A stretch of DNA of 64,000 nucleotides from Gloeobacter kilaueensis JS1. Its GTDB lineage: Bacteria; Cyanobacteriota; Cyanobacteriia; Gloeobacterales; Gloeobacteraceae. Where the stretch lies: positions 3,844,001-3,908,000 of the forward strand of contig NC_022600.1 of the NCBI RefSeq assembly GCF_000484535.1, read 5' to 3'. Shown one piece after another: positions 17,336-27,493 of this stretch. Both the position numbers and the translations under genes were made by a program. Every line of letters starts with the position of its first letter. Position 1 is the first letter of the stretch. Below the pieces are notes generated by a model. It was not told the DNA's origin and made no database searches. It was given only the letters and a program-made list of their open reading frames with translations.

Positions 17336-19207
17336 TCACTCCTCCCAGATGTCGCGCCACTTGGCGATCGTGCCGTTGGGCGCAAAGCGGCGGCGGCTGG
17401 TGCGGTTCTCGTAGATGGGCTGGCCCTGCTCGCGCAGGACGACGTACTTGTAGGAGATGATCTTGTCGGCGCTCTGTTTGATGGCAACCTCGCCCAGCCA
17501 GGTGTTCTCGTTGATGTATTCGAGGGCCACCGCCTGATCGCGGTCCCAGTTACCGAGTTCCGGACAGTCGCCGACGATCGCTACGATCTCTCCCGGTCGC
17601 GTGCGAATGCCGTTGAGCTGGATACGCGCCACCTGGCGGCCACGCACCGGCTTGCCGGTGACGCTCAAGACGACGACCTGCCGGGGGGCCAGTTCCAGCT
17701 TTTCGAGGCGGCCTGCTTTGATCGTGTAGTCCTCGCCGCTCAGCACGCAGCGGTGGGTGCCGTCCGGCAATTCGGTGAGCACATCCTCGACGAGCACCGT
17801 CTCGATGCTGCGGTTAAGGGCGACGAAGCAGCGCGCGTCGCGGTACTTGCGCACAAAAGCGTAGATGTCCGGGTTGATATAGCGCGTCCACTGTCCGCCC
17901 CACTTGACCGCCGGGTTGCGCCGCCGCACCGCCGAGAGCCGGTGCAGGTCGCGGAAGAGCGGCGTCCGTTCGTCCCAGAGCGCCATCATCGGTCGGTTAT
18001 ACGGGTCGTTGCCGCCGTCGGTGTCGTCGTGGAGGTACTGCTCGGTGCCGTAGTACAGGCAGGGAATGCCCCGGCTGAGCATGATCAGGTCCACCGCCAG
18101 GCGCAGCGTCTCGTCGTCCGCGCCGAGCGACTGGAAGCGGGGCATGTCGTGGTTGTCGATGAAGGTGACAAGCTCGGTTGCCCCCCGGTAGCGCCAGTCC
18201 TCGCGAAAGACGTCCTCGATCAGATGAAAGCCGCTCGGGTCAGCCTGGGCGAGAGCCTGGCGGATGGCGATGCACAGGCCAAAATCGAGCATCGACATGC
18301 CTGAGAAGTTGGCAAATTCGACCGAGCGCTCGCTCAGCGGATGCGAGTAGATCCACTCGCCAAAGACAAAGACATCCGGCTTGTGGGCCTGGATGTCGGA
18401 GTTGAACTCCTGCCAGAACCAGATGGGCATGTGCTTGACCGTATCGACGCGCAGCGCGTCCACGCCCTTGTCGAGCCAGAGCTTGATCGCCCCTTTGATG
18501 TAGTTGCGGTAGTGGATGTTGTTTTCGTTGAAGGTTGCCAGCCCCGCCAGTTCACAGTTTTGGACCTGCCACTCGTCGTTCCAGTCGCTCACCTCGCCGT
18601 AGTGGTGGTACCAGAAGTCCTTGTCGTCGTTAAAATCGGCGATCAGCTTGCCGTCGTCGAACAACTGGCCCTTGATCCCGGCGGCGTCGGGGGAGCTGTG
18701 GTTGCAGACAACGTCGAGGATGAGCTTCATCCCGCGCTCGTGCAGCGCTTTAATCAGCCGATCGAAGGTGGTGTCGTTGCGCTCGAAGAGGCGCACCTCC
18801 TCGGGACCGGATACCCAGCGGGCGTTGATGCGCTTGAAGTCGCGGGTCCAGTAGCCGTGGATGGGAGCCGCCTCCCACGACATCGCCTCGATCTGCTCGA
18901 ACAGCGGCGTCACCCAGATCGCCGTCACACCCAGCTTTTGCAGGTAATCGAGTTTGGCGATGATCCCCTCAAGATCGCCGCCCCAGTACTTTCCCCAGTC
19001 CCGCCGCTCCGGGTCGTACAAACTCGGGTCCGGTCCCTCGTCGTTGCCCGGATCGCCGTTGAAGAAGCGATCGACCACGATAAAGTAAATCGTCTCTCCC
19101 CGAAACTCGATGTCGCTCAGCTGCAGCAGATTGATGAACTCTTCTTCCTGCTCGGCAGCTGCCTTCGCAGCGTCAGTGTCCGGTGGGATCTGGGATTGAG
19201 AAATCAT
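17336..19207 (-). CDS. GH13 alpha-amylase/CGTase-like enzyme with C-terminal CBM20
   Basis: 623 aa acting on alpha-1,4-glucans. The GH13 blocks are all present: DVVCNH near 165-170, the nucleophile Asp255 in ALRVDTVKHM, the acid/base Glu284 in FGEW, and Asp354 in FIDNHD. The VDTVKHM and FIDNHDMPRF forms resemble the cyclodextrin glucanotransferase/maltogenic amylase branch. The last 100 residues (PELGNWD, ISYKYVV) are a CBM20 starch-binding domain. There is no signal peptide, and the N-terminus is an acidic Gln/Glu-rich helix, so a cytoplasmic role in glycogen turnover is likely. It converges on the polyketide operon with an 18-nt gap and diverges from the HTH-GrpE gene. Confidence 0.92.
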   Translation of the reverse strand: MISQSQIPPDTDAAKAAAEQEEEFINLLQLSDIEFRGETIYFIVVDRFFNGDPGNDEGPDPSLYDPERRDWGKYWGGDLEGIIAKLDYLQKLGVTAIWVTPLFEQIEAMSWEAAPIHGYWTRDFKRINARWVSGPEEVRLFERNDTTFDRLIKALHERGMKLILDVVCNHSSPDAAGIKGQLFDDGKLIADFNDDKDFWYHHYGEVSDWNDEWQVQNCELAGLATFNENNIHYRNYIKGAIKLWLDKGVDALRVDTVKHMPIWFWQEFNSDIQAHKPDVFVFGEWIYSHPLSERSVEFANFSGMSMLDFGLCIAIRQALAQADPSGFHLIEDVFREDWRYRGATELVTFIDNHDMPRFQSLGADDETLRLAVDLIMLSRGIPCLYYGTEQYLHDDTDGGNDPYNRPMMALWDERTPLFRDLHRLSAVRRRNPAVKWGGQWTRYINPDIYAFVRKYRDARCFVALNRSIETVLVEDVLTELPDGTHRCVLSGEDYTIKAGRLEKLELAPRQVVVLSVTGKPVRGRQVARIQLNGIRTRPGEIVAIVGDCPELGNWDRDQAVALEYINENTWLGEVAIKQSADKIISYKYVVLREQGQPIYENRTSRRRFAPNGTIAKWRDIWEE

Positions 19208-19307
19208 CGGTTACTTCCTGGTACGGATGGATGAATCGCTGCGCGTGAACGCGCCGGAGCGGGCCGTTAGAATGTTAGCGTAGATACTAATCAGCAGGGA
19301 AGTCCCC

Positions 19308-20434
<1,127 letters not shown>

Positions 20435-20448
20435 CTATCTTATTAAAC

Positions 20449-20838
20449 CTAAAACTTCTCCGAATCTGCTGCCGGAGGGGGCATTTCCTCTGCTAAAACG
20501 CGGTCGAGAATAAAAACTTCGATCGCCTCGCCGGTGCGGGTGCTGATGTCGTGGTGGGAACTGGTCACCCGTGCGCCGGTGATATTCTCGATCGACTGCT
20601 GCATCTGGAGGCTGAACTGCTCGCGCAGGTAAGCGCGCACCTGCTTGAGCAGCCGCCGCCCCTCCAACTCGCGGGCGAGGAACTGCTCCTCGCGGGTGAG
20701 GGTGCCCTTGAGGCGCACGATCACCATGTCCTGAAAGACGTGGGCGACCGCCTCGGTCGGTCCCCGGCCCGTCATCTCCTTGAGGATGCGGACCATCGCC
20801 CCCGCCACATCGACTTCGATCTGTCTGCGGCGGTCCAA
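20449..20838 (-). CDS. DUF2294-family small protein
   Basis: 129 aa. The start is a TTG at 20838, supported by GGAGGA ten bases upstream. The pattern (Gly-Arg-Gly-Pro-Thr near residue 26, DMVIVRLKGTLT, then FSLQMQQSIENITGARV and SSHHDISTRTGEAIEVFIL) matches from memory the DUF2294 family, sometimes labelled Na-translocating decarboxylase-like without proof of function. It lies 19 nt downstream of the sugar-phosphate transferase on the same strand, so it is probably cotranscribed. The function is unknown; cyanobacteria commonly carry several copies. Confidence 0.75.
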   Translation of the reverse strand: MDRRRQIEVDVAGAMVRILKEMTGRGPTEAVAHVFQDMVIVRLKGTLTREEQFLARELEGRRLLKQVRAYLREQFSLQMQQSIENITGARVTSSHHDISTRTGEAIEVFILDRVLAEEMPPPAADSEKF

Positions 20839-20857
20839 GATGCTGATTCCTCCGGTG

Positions 20858-22015
20858 TTACGACGAACGGCTGGCCTGCGATCGCTTCCAGGCGCTCCAA
20901 CCGATATAGATCAAAAACAGGGTGGCAAGGGCGGTGTAGGTGCCTCCGGCGGGCATTCCGGAGATGGCAAGCGCAATGCTGCCGGCCCAGAGGGTCAGCG
21001 CATAGACGACGAGGGCTGCCCAGCGCTGGGAGAGACCGGCGTCGAGCAACTTGTGGTGCAGGTGGCGCTTGTCGGGCTTGAAGGGGGAGACGCCGTTGCG
21101 CAGGCGCTGGATAATCACCGAGGCTGTGTCGAAGATCGGCACCGCCAGGATGCAAAAGGGAATAACCAGGGCGACGGTAGTCACCACCTTGACCACGCCG
21201 ATGACTGAGAGCCCCCCCAACAAAAACCCCAGAAAGTAGGCTCCGCCGTCGCCCATAAAGATCTGGGCCGGGTGGAAGTTGTAGCGCAAAAAGCCCAGGG
21301 TGCCGCCGACCACCGCCGCTGAAATCAAGGCGGCCTGCCACTGGCCGGTGAAGACGGTGACGACGAAGGTGACGACGGCGGCGATCCCGCACACGCCCGC
21401 CGCCAGACCGTCGAGGCCGTCGATAAAGTTGATCGCGTTGACCACCCCCACCAGCCAGAGGATGGTGATGGGCAGACTCAACCACCAGACCAGCTTGACC
21501 AGACCGATGCCAGGCAGCGAGAGGGCGGCGACATCGACCCCAACACTCCAGGCAGCGGTGGCGATGGCGAGCTGGATAAACAACCGGGGTTGCCACTTGA
21601 GCTGCAAAAAGTCGTCCGACAGGCCCAAAAAGAAAAACAGCACCGCCCCGATCGTCACCCCCCAGACCTCGTACTCTTTCTGGTGAGGCAAAATGCCGAA
21701 GCTACCCAGCCCCCAGACCAGCAACAGTGCGAAGGTGACGCCCAGAAATATAGAGATGCCTCCAACCCGCACCGTCGGTCGGGTATGAATCCGACGGCCA
21801 CCGGGCGTATCGACTCCCAGGCCGCTTTTGAGGCCACCGGCCCGCACCAGGGGAGTAACGACCAGCACCGTCAGGATGGCGACAGCAAAGGCGACCCCAC
21901 AGCTGAGCAGATCCCCCGGCGGCAAGGGGCTCAAATCGATGCCCGCCGCCTGAGCAGCCGGTACCAGTCCCAGCAGGGCGCTGGCCATTGTTACGAATGT
22001 GATCAGGAAGGGCAT
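20858..22015 (-). CDS. MraY/WecA-family undecaprenyl-phosphate sugar-1-P transferase
   Basis: 385 aa polytopic membrane enzyme that moves a sugar-1-phosphate from a UDP-sugar (usually GlcNAc) to undecaprenyl phosphate, the first step in surface polysaccharide or wall polymer synthesis. Family signatures in order: GGRRIHTRPTVRVGG, GLSDDFLQLKWQPR (the DD motif), NAINFIDGLDGLAAG, MGDGGAYFLGF and DKRHLHHKLL. About ten hydrophobic helices are interspersed. The first 25 residues look like a signal or first membrane helix. It is WecA/TagO-like rather than MraY because the HLHH loop is of the WecA kind; the substrate is not decided by sequence. It is followed by a DUF2294 gene in the same direction. 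Confidence 0.88.
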   Translation of the reverse strand: MPFLITFVTMASALLGLVPAAQAAGIDLSPLPPGDLLSCGVAFAVAILTVLVVTPLVRAGGLKSGLGVDTPGGRRIHTRPTVRVGGISIFLGVTFALLLVWGLGSFGILPHQKEYEVWGVTIGAVLFFFLGLSDDFLQLKWQPRLFIQLAIATAAWSVGVDVAALSLPGIGLVKLVWWLSLPITILWLVGVVNAINFIDGLDGLAAGVCGIAAVVTFVVTVFTGQWQAALISAAVVGGTLGFLRYNFHPAQIFMGDGGAYFLGFLLGGLSVIGVVKVVTTVALVIPFCILAVPIFDTASVIIQRLRNGVSPFKPDKRHLHHKLLDAGLSQRWAALVVYALTLWAGSIALAISGMPAGGTYTALATLFLIYIGWSAWKRSQASRSS

Positions 22016-22165
22016 CTACCCGCCACAAGTTGCAGCCACTTGAGTGTATCGCCTGTTGGTCCTCCTGGGCACTATATGAATCGGTGAATTAGAGAGTTTG
22101 CGCCAGGGTCCGGTGGGCGCTGTAATATAGTGCCGAAAACTGGCCTGCGATCACTCTACAAACAG

Positions 22166-23269
22166 ATGAAAAGAAGAGAATTTGCGGCAGGTGCGGCGCT
22201 GCTCACCCTGCTGGGAGCCTGTAGCAGCGCCGACAAAGTGTATATTGCTGTAGCAGCCCCTCTCTCCGGCGATCAAGCGGTCCAGGGAGAGTATATGCTC
22301 AAAGCCGTTCAACTCGCCGTCGATGAAGTCAACAAAAAAGGAGGCATCAAGGGCAAGACTGTCGAGATCGTCACCGGCGACGACCAGGCCAAACCCCTCG
22401 ATGCGACCAGCGTCGCCCGCAAACTGGCCTCCACCGACGGCGTATACGGTGTCATCGGTCACTTCAACTCCGGCTGCTCGATTCCGGCCTCATCGATCTA
22501 CAGCCAGAGCAATCTGGTGATGATCACCCCCGGCAGCACCAACCCGACCCTCACCGAGCAGGGACTCAAAAACATCTACCGGATCGTCGGTCGCGACGAC
22601 CAGCAGGGCAGCGTCGATGGTGACTTTGCCCTCAAAAAGCTCAAAGCTCTGCGCATCGCCATCCTGCACGACAAGACGCCCTACGGCCAGGGGCTGGCTG
22701 CCTTCTTCCGCGATACGGTCGAAAAGGGCGGTGCGGAGGTGGTTTTCTTTGAGGGGATTACCCGTGGAGACAAGGATTTTCGAGCGGTGCTCACCAAGAT
22801 CAAGACGATCGACCCCGACCTGCTCTTTTATGGGGGCGTCTTCGTCGAGGCCGGATTGGTGGTGAGCCAGGCGCGTGAACTGGGGATCGATGCGCGCTTT
22901 ATGAGCGGCGACGGCACAAAAGACCAGAGCTTCGTCGAACTGGTGGGCAAGACGACTGGCGACATCTACGTGAGCGGCCCCGCCCAGATCAACAACAAGG
23001 CGTTCGTCGATGCCTACCGCACCAAGTTCAACAACGAAGCCCCCGGTCCCTTTGGGCCCTACGCCTACGACGCCGCCCGGATCTTGCTTGCAGCGATGGA
23101 AAAGGCACCCAAACTCACCCGCGAGGCCGTCGCGGAGGAAGTGCGTAAGATCAAGGTCTTTCCGGGGCTGGCAGGTCCAATCGCCTTCGACGACAAGGGC
23201 GATGTGGTCAAAGCGCCCTTCGACATCTACGTGATCAAAGGCGGGGTGTTCGTGCCCTACCGGGCCTGA
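22166..23269 (+). CDS. Branched-chain amino-acid-type ABC substrate-binding lipoprotein
   Basis: 367 aa from ATG 22166 (KRREFAAGAALLTLLGACSS). This start gives a basic n-region, hydrophobic core and the lipobox LLGAC, whereas the upstream GTG at 22130 adds 12 non-signal residues. The mature part is a type I periplasmic binding protein of the LivJ/amide family: AAPLSGDQAVQGEYMLKAVQ, VIGHFNSGCSIPAS, ITPGSTNPTLTEQG, YRIVGRDDQQG and DGTKDQSFVEL. It captures amino acids or small amides for a LivHMGF-type transporter, but no permease or ATPase gene is adjacent. TAATAT at 22123-22128 is a possible -10. Confidence 0.85.
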   Translation: MKRREFAAGAALLTLLGACSSADKVYIAVAAPLSGDQAVQGEYMLKAVQLAVDEVNKKGGIKGKTVEIVTGDDQAKPLDATSVARKLASTDGVYGVIGHFNSGCSIPASSIYSQSNLVMITPGSTNPTLTEQGLKNIYRIVGRDDQQGSVDGDFALKKLKALRIAILHDKTPYGQGLAAFFRDTVEKGGAEVVFFEGITRGDKDFRAVLTKIKTIDPDLLFYGGVFVEAGLVVSQARELGIDARFMSGDGTKDQSFVELVGKTTGDIYVSGPAQINNKAFVDAYRTKFNNEAPGPFGPYAYDAARILLAAMEKAPKLTREAVAEEVRKIKVFPGLAGPIAFDDKGDVVKAPFDIYVIKGGVFVPYRA

Positions 23270-23272
23270 GCG

Positions 23273-23416
23273 ATGAACCGTCCGAAGCTGGTTGCAATTG
23301 TCACCGGTATCCTGGCGCTTGCCCTGGGGATCGGCTATCTCATCCTCGTGCAGCTGCTGGACTTTCGCGATCTCAAACCCCTTCCCCCTCTGCCCGCCGG
23401 CTCCTCGACGCCTTAA
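23273..23416 (+). CDS. Small single-pass membrane protein (47 aa)
   Basis: This 47-codon gene begins 3 nt after the stop of the binding-protein gene. It reads MNRPKLVAIVTGILALALGI at the start, then a short GYLILVQLLDFRDLKP segment and a Pro-rich tail. One hydrophobic helix (about 7-29) followed by a VQLLDFR motif resembles, from memory, a family of tiny conserved cyanobacterial membrane proteins of unknown role. The codon choice is G/C-rich like the neighbours. Its TAA is shared (TTAA) with the stop of the convergent topA gene. Easily missed because of its length. Confidence 0.6.
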   Translation: MNRPKLVAIVTGILALALGIGYLILVQLLDFRDLKPLPPLPAGSSTP

Positions 23417-25353
23417 CTTTGCCTGGGCTTTGGCCGCTGCCACTGTTTTTGGGCAGCGTTCCAGAACATCACCAGATCCGGGCAGCGCTCGCACTTGAGA
23501 AAGTAGCCCCGCTTGACTTTTTTGGAAGGAACCTTAACAAGGGGCTGCCGACACTCAGGACACGAGAAGCGGGCTTTCTCCCGTGGCCGGGCCGGGCGGG
23601 CAGAGGCTGGAAATTCAGCTGAAATCAGCGCCTTTGCCTGGGCCACCGCCGGCAGCAGGTAGCTATTGTTCCAGCCGATGAGGTAGGGCTCCCAGGACTG
23701 TTTGCTCGCTGCAATCGCATCGAGGCTCGCCTCCATCTGGGCGGTAAAGTGGCTATCGACCAGGTCCGGCAGGGCGCGGGCAAGAAGCGCGTCGGTGGCG
23801 AGCCCCAGCTCCGTCGGCACCAGGGCTTTATTTTGAGCCTCGACGTAGGTGCGTTCTTTGAGGGTCTTGATCGTCGAAGCGTAGGTGGAGGGCCGCCCCA
23901 CTCCCCGACGCTCCATAAGCTGCACCAGCCGGGGTTCGCTGTAGCGCGGCGGGGGCTGGGTACGTTTTTTTTCGTAGGACGCCTCTACCAGCACCAGCGG
24001 CTGGCCCACTGCGAGATCCGGCAGCAGCAGGGCGGCGTCGAGGTCGTTCCAGTAGCGGCTGTAACCGGCAAATAGAACGCTCATCCCCTTTGCCTGCCAC
24101 TGGAGGGGACCGGAGCGGGTGCGGACGGTCGTGCGCTCGATCTGTACTGCCGCGCACTGCGAGGCGATCGCCCGCCGCCAGATGAGGTCGTAGAGCCTGA
24201 GCTGCGGTTCGCTCAGCTGTGAGCGGATCGTGCGGGGGGTGAAGCTGACCGACGACGGTCGGATCGCCTCGTGGGCCTGCTGGGCGGTGGCGCGGGAGCG
24301 GTGGCGGGTGGCCCGCTCGCTCAGGTTGGCCGGGTCGTTGGTTTCGAGGTACTGGCGGGCCTGAACGCAAAATTCAGGAGCGAGTTCGACGCTGTCGGTG
24401 CGCATGTAGGTGATGAGCCCCCGGCGGCCACCGTCTAGATCCACGCCCTCGTAGAGTTGCTGGGCCACCTGCATCGTGAACTCGGGGCTGTAGCCCAGCA
24501 GGGCACCGGCAGCCTGCTGCAGCGAACTGGTGATAAAAGGTGGCGGGGCCGATTTGCTGACGGTGCGCTGCTCTTTATGGACGACGCTGTGGGGGTGTTG
24601 GCGGGCGAGGTTCACCAGCCGCTCTGCCTCCGCCTCACTTATCACCCTGGTCGATTCAAAAGACTTCGCTGCTTTGCGATCGACGGCGTCGTCGCCCTCG
24701 CCCGGCCCTTCCCCTTCTTCTTGCTGGTCGCCGCGCCAGTAATACGCCCGCCAGCCGCCCGCGTACTCTGCCCACACCGACCAGTAATCGACCGGCTGAA
24801 ATTGCCGGATCTCCCGCTCGCGCTCGCAGAGAAAATGGAGCGTTGCACTCTGCACCCGTCCGGCACTGCGCCCGCCGGTCGCTCTCCAGAGCAACGGCGA
24901 GACCTTGTAGCCTACGAGCTTGTCGAGGCACTGGCGGGCGCGCTGGGCGCTCACCAGATCCAGATCGAGACTGCGGGGAGTGCCCAGGGCCGCCTGCACC
25001 GCCGAGGCCGTAATCTGCGTAAAGCTCACCCGCCGGGGCGACTTGAGGCGCAACTCCCGCGCCAGGTGCCAGGCAATCGCCTCCCCTTCGCGGTCGGGGT
25101 CGGTCGCCAGATACACTGCCTCGGCCCCCTTTACGGCTGCTTTGAGCTTTTTGAGCGTCGCCGCCGCCCGCTCGCCTCTGGGCACATAGCGGCAGTTCAC
25201 CGTTTCGCTACCCAGATCGAATCCGAGATGATCCGCTCCGTCGTCTGCCAGTTCCATCACATGGCCGATCGACGCCTGCACCTCCCAGCCGGAGCCGAGA
25301 ATGCTCTTGAAGGTCTTGATCTTGCCGGGGCTCTCGCAAATCAGGAGCCGCAT
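23413..25353 (-). CDS. topA: DNA topoisomerase I (type IA)
   Basis: 646 aa type IA topoisomerase that relaxes negative supercoils. The Toprim start MRLLICESPGKIKTFKSIL and the DxD motif in YLATDPDREGEAIAWHL are intact. The nicking tyrosine is Tyr316 in GLITYMRTDS. RGVGRPSTYASTIKTL follows. The C-terminus holds one Cys4 zinc ribbon (CPECRQP ... CERCPD). It is shorter than the usual 800-900 aa TopA because only one zinc domain is present. The start ATG at 25353 lies inside the end of a small upstream ORF, so the two may be coupled. Confidence 0.92.
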   Translation of the reverse strand: MRLLICESPGKIKTFKSILGSGWEVQASIGHVMELADDGADHLGFDLGSETVNCRYVPRGERAAATLKKLKAAVKGAEAVYLATDPDREGEAIAWHLARELRLKSPRRVSFTQITASAVQAALGTPRSLDLDLVSAQRARQCLDKLVGYKVSPLLWRATGGRSAGRVQSATLHFLCEREREIRQFQPVDYWSVWAEYAGGWRAYYWRGDQQEEGEGPGEGDDAVDRKAAKSFESTRVISEAEAERLVNLARQHPHSVVHKEQRTVSKSAPPPFITSSLQQAAGALLGYSPEFTMQVAQQLYEGVDLDGGRRGLITYMRTDSVELAPEFCVQARQYLETNDPANLSERATRHRSRATAQQAHEAIRPSSVSFTPRTIRSQLSEPQLRLYDLIWRRAIASQCAAVQIERTTVRTRSGPLQWQAKGMSVLFAGYSRYWNDLDAALLLPDLAVGQPLVLVEASYEKKRTQPPPRYSEPRLVQLMERRGVGRPSTYASTIKTLKERTYVEAQNKALVPTELGLATDALLARALPDLVDSHFTAQMEASLDAIAASKQSWEPYLIGWNNSYLLPAVAQAKALISAEFPASARPARPREKARFSCPECRQPLVKVPSKKVKRGYFLKCERCPDLVMFWNAAQKQWQRPKPRQS

Positions 25354-25568
25354 CGCTTCTTCGGTGAACGCTCGACCTCAAGCTTAAGCCAGAGCGCTGC
25401 TCCCGGTCCAGATTCTTCCCCATCCGGCTTGAGCTGTACGGCAGGAGAGGCAAGCCAGCGGTATTCCATAAAAAAACGGGCTGCTTCCGACCGAGCCGCT
25501 TCACCCAGGCGTAGACATTCCTGGCGAGAATGCGCCTGTCGGTGCCCAGCAAGTTCCAGGCAATGCAC
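25341..25568 (-). CDS. Hypothetical 75-aa protein upstream of topA
   Basis: An open frame on the same strand as topA, ending 13 nt inside the topA start. The likely start is the GTG at 25568; sequence further upstream becomes AT-rich and looks like a promoter, not coding. The protein has a charged N-terminal helix (RQECLRLGEAARSEAARFF) and a short beta-like C-terminal half (ALWLKLEVERS). No family is recognised. The coupling with topA and G/C-ending codons argue for a real gene, but it could be chance. Confidence 0.35.
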   Translation of the reverse strand: MHCLELAGHRQAHSRQECLRLGEAARSEAARFFMEYRWLASPAVQLKPDGEESGPGAALWLKLEVERSPKKRCGS

Positions 25569-25847
25569 CCAGGCTGGCCAAATTTGGAATAGGACAGCGC
25601 AAACCTTTAGAGAGACTGCACACAAATTACTTTTAAAATCAATCATACTTGACCACTGTAACCGTTGCTAGTCATCACACAGAATTCCTCAGTATGTTTG
25701 TGATGAAAGAGTTAGTATCTCTTTCGGTGGATGCAGGGATATACTCTCTTTTTTATGCTGCTAGGAGTCAAACGTTCACTCCCTATTTCGAGCTGGCCGT
25801 ACATCTCAATAGACAGGGTGAGACAGTTTTAACGGAATTCAAGCATT
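25569..25847. other. AT-rich divergent intergenic region
   Basis: Separates the topA unit (leftward) from the SDR gene (rightward). It contains several short AT-rich blocks and no recognisable gene. Start-like codons occur on both strands, but the frames show no codon bias. It probably holds promoters for both flanking genes. Confidence 0.4.
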
Positions 25848-26654
25848 ATGAACAATCCCGCAATTCGGCCCCTGGCCGTTGTCACCGGTGCCTCCAGCGG
25901 CATCGGATTTGAACTGGCAAAACAGTTTGCCCAGCACGATTTTGATCTACTGGTTACAGCAAAAGGTTCAGATATTGACCAGGCCGCCCAAGCTTTTCGA
26001 GGACTGGGAGCCGCAGTGCAGACAGTACAGGCCAACCTGGCAGACTACGATGGCGTCGAGGCGCTTTATAAAGCGATCAAAGCAGCAGGCAGGCCCGTAG
26101 AAGCCATTGCGATCAACGCCGGTGTGGGTGTGGGAGGTGAATTTGCCCGTGAAACCGATCTAAAAGACGAATTGAATCTAATCAACCTGAACGTTGTCTC
26201 TACGGTCCATCTTGCCAAGCGGATAGTAAAGGACATGCTCGAACGCCATCAGGGCCGGATTCTTTTTACCTCATCGATTGCCGCTTTAATGCCCGGACCC
26301 TACGAAGCAGTCTATTCTGCCTCCAAGGCGTTTATCCAATCGTTCGCCAAGGCATTGCGCAACGAGCTAAAAGATACCGGTGTCAGTGTCACCGCCCTGC
26401 TGCCGGGAGCAACCGAAACCAACTTCTTTCACCGCGCCGAGATGGACGATACGAAAGTTGGTTCAGACAAAAAAGACGATCCAGCCGACGTAGCGCAGGA
26501 GGGATTTGAGGCACTGATGGCAGGCAAAGAAGAAGTGATCGCAGGCTCGCTCAAGACCAAGCTTCAGGCCAACCTGACCAAGGTTCTTCCTGATTCTGTG
26601 AATGCCGAGCAGCATCGCCAGATGTCCGAGCCGGGATCCCAGGCAAAGAAATAG
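25848..26654 (+). CDS. Short-chain dehydrogenase/reductase
   Basis: 268 aa classical SDR. It has the Rossmann motif TGASSGIG (13-20), an AGVGVG-type NAG block near 91, the catalytic Ser in TSS (142-143) and the Tyr156-x3-Lys160 pair in YSASK. The segment KDTGVSVTALLPGATETNFF is typical of the family. An acidic-basic Lys-rich tail follows. It should use NAD(P)H to reduce or oxidise a small alcohol/ketone; the substrate is unknown. The gene stands alone, followed directly by a catalase pseudogene. Confidence 0.88.
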   Translation: MNNPAIRPLAVVTGASSGIGFELAKQFAQHDFDLLVTAKGSDIDQAAQAFRGLGAAVQTVQANLADYDGVEALYKAIKAAGRPVEAIAINAGVGVGGEFARETDLKDELNLINLNVVSTVHLAKRIVKDMLERHQGRILFTSSIAALMPGPYEAVYSASKAFIQSFAKALRNELKDTGVSVTALLPGATETNFFHRAEMDDTKVGSDKKDDPADVAQEGFEALMAGKEEVIAGSLKTKLQANLTKVLPDSVNAEQHRQMSEPGSQAKK

Positions 26655-26702
26655 CGTTTAAAACAAGCAGCCACAGCAATACAGGGGAGTTGTTTACTCC
26701 TT

Positions 26703-27326
26703 GTCAACGAGCAAAGCAAGGACCAGAGCCTGGAGGAATGTCGCAAAGAAGCAGGCGAAAGGTTAACCACAGATACCGGCGTGCCCCTCAGCGATACCGA
26801 TAATTCTCTTAAAGCCGGTGTGCGCGGCCCCACCTTGCTCCAGGATTTCCATTTTCAACAAAAGCTCACCCGATTCGATCGAGAGCGCATCCCCGAGCGC
26901 GTCGTTCATGCCCGTGGTGCCGCCTACGGAGATCGAAGGGCAGCACACCTTCCTGACGGCGGCTTCGGTGATGTTCGATGCGGTCTAGGGCCGGGTGGTC
27001 TGCAGAGCGTCGAAACTTTGCAGAAGAACGAAGAAGCGCTGAGCTTCTTCAAGGAGGCGTTCAAGCACTACAAGCCGCTCGCTGCCTCCGGTGAGGGTGT
27101 CGAATTGTTGGAGCAAGCAGGACTGAGGGGCATCGACCTGAGCCGGACCGATGGCCGGACGAGGGTTCAACTGGGGGTTGTCACCAGCCGGAATACCCTG
27201 CAGATCAAGGAGTTTGCCGGTGCCTTCGTCGATGCCATAAAAGAGCACCGCTTCTGGATGCGCTCCCAGTGCCGGCGAGCAAAATCCCTCAGCACAAGAT
27301 GGCCTGAATCGCAGTTCTCGGGTTAG
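26703..27326 (+). pseudogene. Large-subunit catalase (KatE/HPII-like) pseudogene
   Basis: The first third reads as the N-terminus of a clade II catalase: [19 protein letters not shown], then [16 protein letters not shown] and [15 protein letters not shown]. Right after ARGAA, where the heme domain should continue, the DNA jumps to the C-terminal flavodoxin/DJ-1-like domain, read in another frame as [20 protein letters not shown]. That frame meets a stop (TAG at 26986-26988). A one-base shift then restores [20 protein letters not shown] and [14 protein letters not shown] to the end. So most of the heme domain (hundreds of residues) has been deleted and at least one frameshift added. No start codon is left upstream. 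It cannot make a working catalase. Confidence 0.85.
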
Positions 27327-27369
27327 AAGCCACTCCTCAATTGCCCGCCTCAGTAGGAAGCACTCGCTT

Positions 27370-27391
27370 CCCGCCGAGGCGGGTTCTTTTT
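27370..27391 (+). terminator. Rho-independent terminator
   Basis: CCCGC-CGAG-GCGGG forms a tight 5-bp GC stem with a 4-nt loop, followed by TTCTTTTT. It lies 43 nt after the catalase pseudogene and before the next gene, and is probably the old terminator of the catalase gene. Its presence inside the longest possible upstream extension of the next ORF argues against that extension. Confidence 0.65.
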
Positions 27392-27493
27392 GGGCAGAAG
27401 CCCTATGACCTCAGAGGCATTTCCAAAACATCCAGGCTCTCTATCATGAAGCTTATTCAGACGACTGGCTATCCAGTGCAGCAGGAGGAAGCC

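Noticed and set aside
27341-27493. Longer start (TTG 27341 or ATG 27446) for the secreted orphan
   Set aside because: It would cross a terminator and hide the signal peptide; GTG 27494 has a strong ribosome binding site.
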